Shown here piece by piece: positions 61,126 through 64,000 of a stretch of 64,000 bases of DNA. Numbering within the stretch: the stretch's first letter is position 1; each line of letters opens with the position of its first letter. This DNA comes from Nymphaea colorata. Taxonomy: Eukaryota; Streptophyta; Magnoliopsida; Nymphaeales; Nymphaeaceae. The translations under genes and the position numbers were made by a program. The notes beneath the pieces are model-generated. The model was not told where the DNA came from, did no database searches, and saw only the letters and a program-made list of their open reading frames with translations. Where the stretch lies: NCBI RefSeq assembly GCF_008831285.2, contig NC_045145.1, positions 15,392,040-15,456,039 on the forward strand. Direction: 5' to 3'.

Positions 61126-61361
61126 CAAGACAATATATATATACGTATATATATATATGTGTGTGTGCACAGCTCAGATGCAAGACAATATATATATATG
61201 TATATATATGTGTGTGTGTGTGTCAAATTTCACAATCTACATTTCCAAGATTGCCCAGGTCCACTTATGAAAAGCAATATTGTAAAGATTAAAAGACTTT
61301 CTAAGGCCAACACCCTCAGAGCACTCACTGTCAGTTATTAAGTGTGCACAGCTCAGATGCA
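61126..61361. repeat. Compound (TA)n/(TG)n microsatellite with duplicated unique segments
   Basis: GCAAGACAATATATATATA occurs twice (from about 61126 and 61180). GTGTGCACAGCTCAGATGCA occurs at 61163-61182 and again at 61342-61361. Confidence 0.85.
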
Positions 61362-62260
61362 TATAAGAAAATCAGTCATAAGCCAATCATCACACTCAAT
61401 AATTGCATTTAAATGGGAGTGGTTAATAAAATGACACATCTCATTCAAGTCTAGCTGTTAAACAGCGTTCAGGCAGTGATTGGAACTATACCTAAAGTAT
61501 ACAAGGGCCTAACTCTAACAGCTTCAAACACAATTCTTCGAGATGATCTCTCCCTCTCTCTCTGGGTGGAGAGAAAACCAAACCCATGTTTGAGTTGAGA
61601 AACACAGAATCCAATTCCATGTTGAAATTGAAGCATACCGAATGGCAAGTTCTGCCCCTAGGAAGCAGATATTATTAAGGGGGAGTACTTATTGAGACTG
61701 GAAATTCAAGGAAAACCAAGTTCATCCTTATAGCATTAAGGTTCAAGTTAAATCTACACCAGTAACTGGGCCAGACTGGTCCAGCCCAGCTAGGACTTAC
61801 GTCTTGCCATATAGCCCCAGCCTCTCCACTAATTCCACGTACATCAGTCTTCCGAGCACAAAACTAAAAAATAACAAGAATAAACACCTTGAACATAATA
61901 ATACAATGACACTATCCAAATGTAACAGGTTGAAGAAATCTATGCAGCAAACAATCTGATATGCAGCTGTCAATATGCAGACAACATGACCAGTATATTC
62001 TCACAGTTGAAGGAAGCAGAAGTAAAATCATGAATCTTTTGATCTATTTACGCTGGAAAAACTAAAACACAAAAAGAGGGGTGTGGGAGGTATGTACCAG
62101 GATGCTGCACCAACATTGATGCCACCACTGTGACAACCACCACCACCACCACCACCGAAAGCCAGAAGATGGAACAGATAAGAATAAACAAGACAACATG
62201 TGAGTTGCAATCAAAAGGAGAACATTTCCATTTTGAGTAATCCTTTTTCCCGTTCTTCTC
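61362..62260 (-). other. 3' flank of the TMK-like gene
   Basis: Non-coding, with an (ACC)7 microsatellite at 62136-62156. It should contain the TMK-like gene's 3' UTR, read on the minus strand. Confidence 0.5.
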
Positions 62261-64000
62261 TCATCGGCCATCGGCAGAAGTGAAAGAATCAGCAAACCCA
62301 GAGGGTCTAGTTGGAATGCTAGTCTGAGTATTATCCAGGCTAGCCATGGAGGCAGAATAAGAATTATCGCTCATGTGTGAATCTTCAAAGGCCTGCCATT
62401 TCTTAAGAGCTTGAGGCAAAGTCATGTCAAGGTCGATGCCATAGCAGTCATCAGCATCAGGATCAGTTGGCTTCCATTGCTCTACAAGTGGAGACAACAC
62501 ATTAACAGCATGGCTCATGTCAGGCCTCTGATATGGCTCTCTGGCACAGCAATGACCAGCAAGCTCTGCAACGGTTAAGATGCTAGAGAGTGTCTCTTCC
62601 GTCTGTTCCAATGAAGGGTCTATAGCAGTTCGGAAGACATCCTTGTTGAGATACATTCTCCTGAACCACGTTACCAGGTGCATGCTTTCCTCAGGCTGGC
62701 TTTCATCTAGAGCTCTCCTGCCACTGATTAGCTCCATAAGAATCACACCGAAGCTGAAAACATCTGCCTTGGTTGTTAATCTCCCAGTTACTGACAACAT
62801 ACAAAAAAGTTTATCAGTCACAAATGCTAGTATAATTGCAAGCTATCCGCATCATCAAAAATTCAAAATCATTCAATGTGCTGCATCGATTTCACCATGA
62901 TACAACTAAAACTTTCAGAAACTTTTCAAAGAGCTGAAGAAATACGTCAAAAGATCAGGAATGGAGTTTCTCACGCCATATTCTTTGATTTTTACTGCTA
63001 AATCTAATACCAGTAGTCAATCCTACATGCATATGCAATTGCATACACACAATATATCATAGAACAATGCATAGAACGTCTAAAAGGATGGTGGTTTTTG
63101 AAATTTTGATGCTCTGAGATGCGGATCCAGAAATCCTATCTTGTTCTGAAGAGATCAGTGAAAGTTTTCACCATCTTCCACTAAATTCAGCTGTTTAGTT
63201 TTATTTGCATCTTGACATTCATACAGAGAACGACCAAACTACAAACAAGATCAGAGAAAAGTGAAAGTAAATTGTAGATCCATACTAAGTTTCGTAGGGA
63301 ACCAACTGTTTTCATTTCTAGTGATAACCACTAATCCATCAGACAAACAAGAATGGAGACCGGGAGAACGTAAGGCTCATTTTACCATCTTCAATAAGTA
63401 GGAGAAGAACCTATAACGGTTATTGCAGATCAACTGCAGTAATAGAAGAAACTCAAGCAATTCTTGCTGATTTTGTGTTCAAATTGATTACCTGCATACT
63501 CTGGCGCGAGATAACCGAATGTGCCTGCAAGTCTTGTCTCCACAGAACACTTCCCCTCAGGGGCCAGCCGGACCAGGCCGAAGTCCGCGACCTTTGCTCT
63601 CATATCATCACCAAGCAAGATATTGGAGGGCTTTAGATCCCTGTGGATGAAACTCTGATGCGCCAAGCTGTGCAGGTACTCGACACCTCTCGCCACATCC
63701 AACGCTATGCTCAGCCTCTTCTTCCAGTCTAATGGCTTCCTACCTTCTTCCTTCCAACTGAAAAGATGCCGACTGAGTGGCCCCTGAGGCATGTACTCGT
63801 ATACAAGTAGCTTTTCATTCCCATCAAGGCAATACCCAAGCAGTGCGACGAGGTGCCGGTGGCGAACCTTCGTCAGAACCGCGATCTCCGACTGAAATTC
63901 GTTCAATCCCTTCGTGCTTATCACTCCAGATTCCATTCTCTTCACTGCAATCTTCGTTCCATCGTGCAATTCCCCTTTGTAGACGGTTCCGAACCCGCCC
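62261..64000 (-). CDS. TMK-family LRR receptor kinase, C-terminal part (cut by window edge)
   Basis: Two exons are visible: 64000-63492 (incomplete at its 5' side) and 62790-62261 (stop TGA at 62263-62261). They join through GTA (Val) to read [20 protein letters not shown]. The kinase starts at the Gly loop at the edge ([10 protein letters not shown]), with the IAVKRME lysine, HRDLKPSN (an RD kinase), [12 protein letters not shown] and APEYA. The C-terminal tail ([39 protein letters not shown]) is the TMK1/TMK3 signature, as is the single intron inside the kinase domain. TMKs are plasma-membrane LRR receptor kinases acting in auxin-dependent cell-surface signalling and growth. The LRR ectodomain, membrane span and start codon lie right of the window. 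Confidence 0.95.

Noticed and set aside
1-64000. Operons, CRISPR arrays, phage or other prokaryotic systems
   Set aside because: The sequence is plant nuclear DNA with spliced genes, and no regularly spaced direct repeats typical of CRISPR occur.

Overview
The window is plant nuclear DNA: AT-rich, with spliced genes that have GT-AG introns of up to about 3.2 kb, many TA, GA and poly-A/T microsatellites, and degenerate repeat fragments. The protein families are flowering-plant ones: G-type lectin receptor kinase, PUB-type U-box E3, TMK receptor kinase, plant THO2 and plant Y14. Two intronless genes are much richer in GC than their surroundings. I cannot name the species. Exon borders were found by eye from splice signals, reading phase and family conservation.

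Layout. (1) 1-5.1 kb, + strand: the 3' three exons of Y14 (RBM8A), an exon-junction-complex core RNA-binding protein. Its N-terminal exon(s) were not found and probably lie left of the window. (2) 5.1-8.2 kb: non-coding, with an element-like block at 6.2-7.4 kb and a short tandem repeat. (3) 8.2-10.6 kb, - strand: an intact single-exon G-type lectin S-domain receptor kinase. About 2 kb upstream of it, at 12.49-12.69 kb, is a decayed copy of its signal-peptide and lectin start. An exact 102-bp tandem duplication follows at 13.2 kb. (4) 14.5-39.5 kb, - strand: the complete 32-exon THO2 (THOC2) gene, about 1,890 aa, the scaffold of the THO/TREX mRNA-export complex. All exon phases join without a frameshift. 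Its last intron has the signals of a U12-type (minor spliceosome) intron. (5) 39.5-42.2 kb: divergent intergenic region. (6) 42.2-46.1 kb, + strand: a four-exon BAP31-like ER membrane protein of 129 aa. (7) 46.1-52.5 kb: gene-poor. (8) 52.6-54.0 kb, + strand: an intronless PUB20/21/CMPG-type U-box E3 ligase with a TATA box upstream. (9) 54.0-62.2 kb: gene-poor, with MITE-like fragments and microsatellites. (10) 62.3-64.0 kb, - strand: the C-terminal kinase part of a TMK-family LRR receptor kinase, cut by the right edge.

The genes do not form an operon-like unit. Y14 (EJC) and THO2 (TREX) both act in nuclear mRNP assembly and export. The two receptor kinases and the U-box E3 belong to signalling or defence families. 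I found no clear new biological system. The points most worth a second look are the predicted U12 intron whose retention would remove the basic THO2 C-terminus, the shrinking tandem array next to a THO2 splice acceptor, and the receptor-kinase relic.
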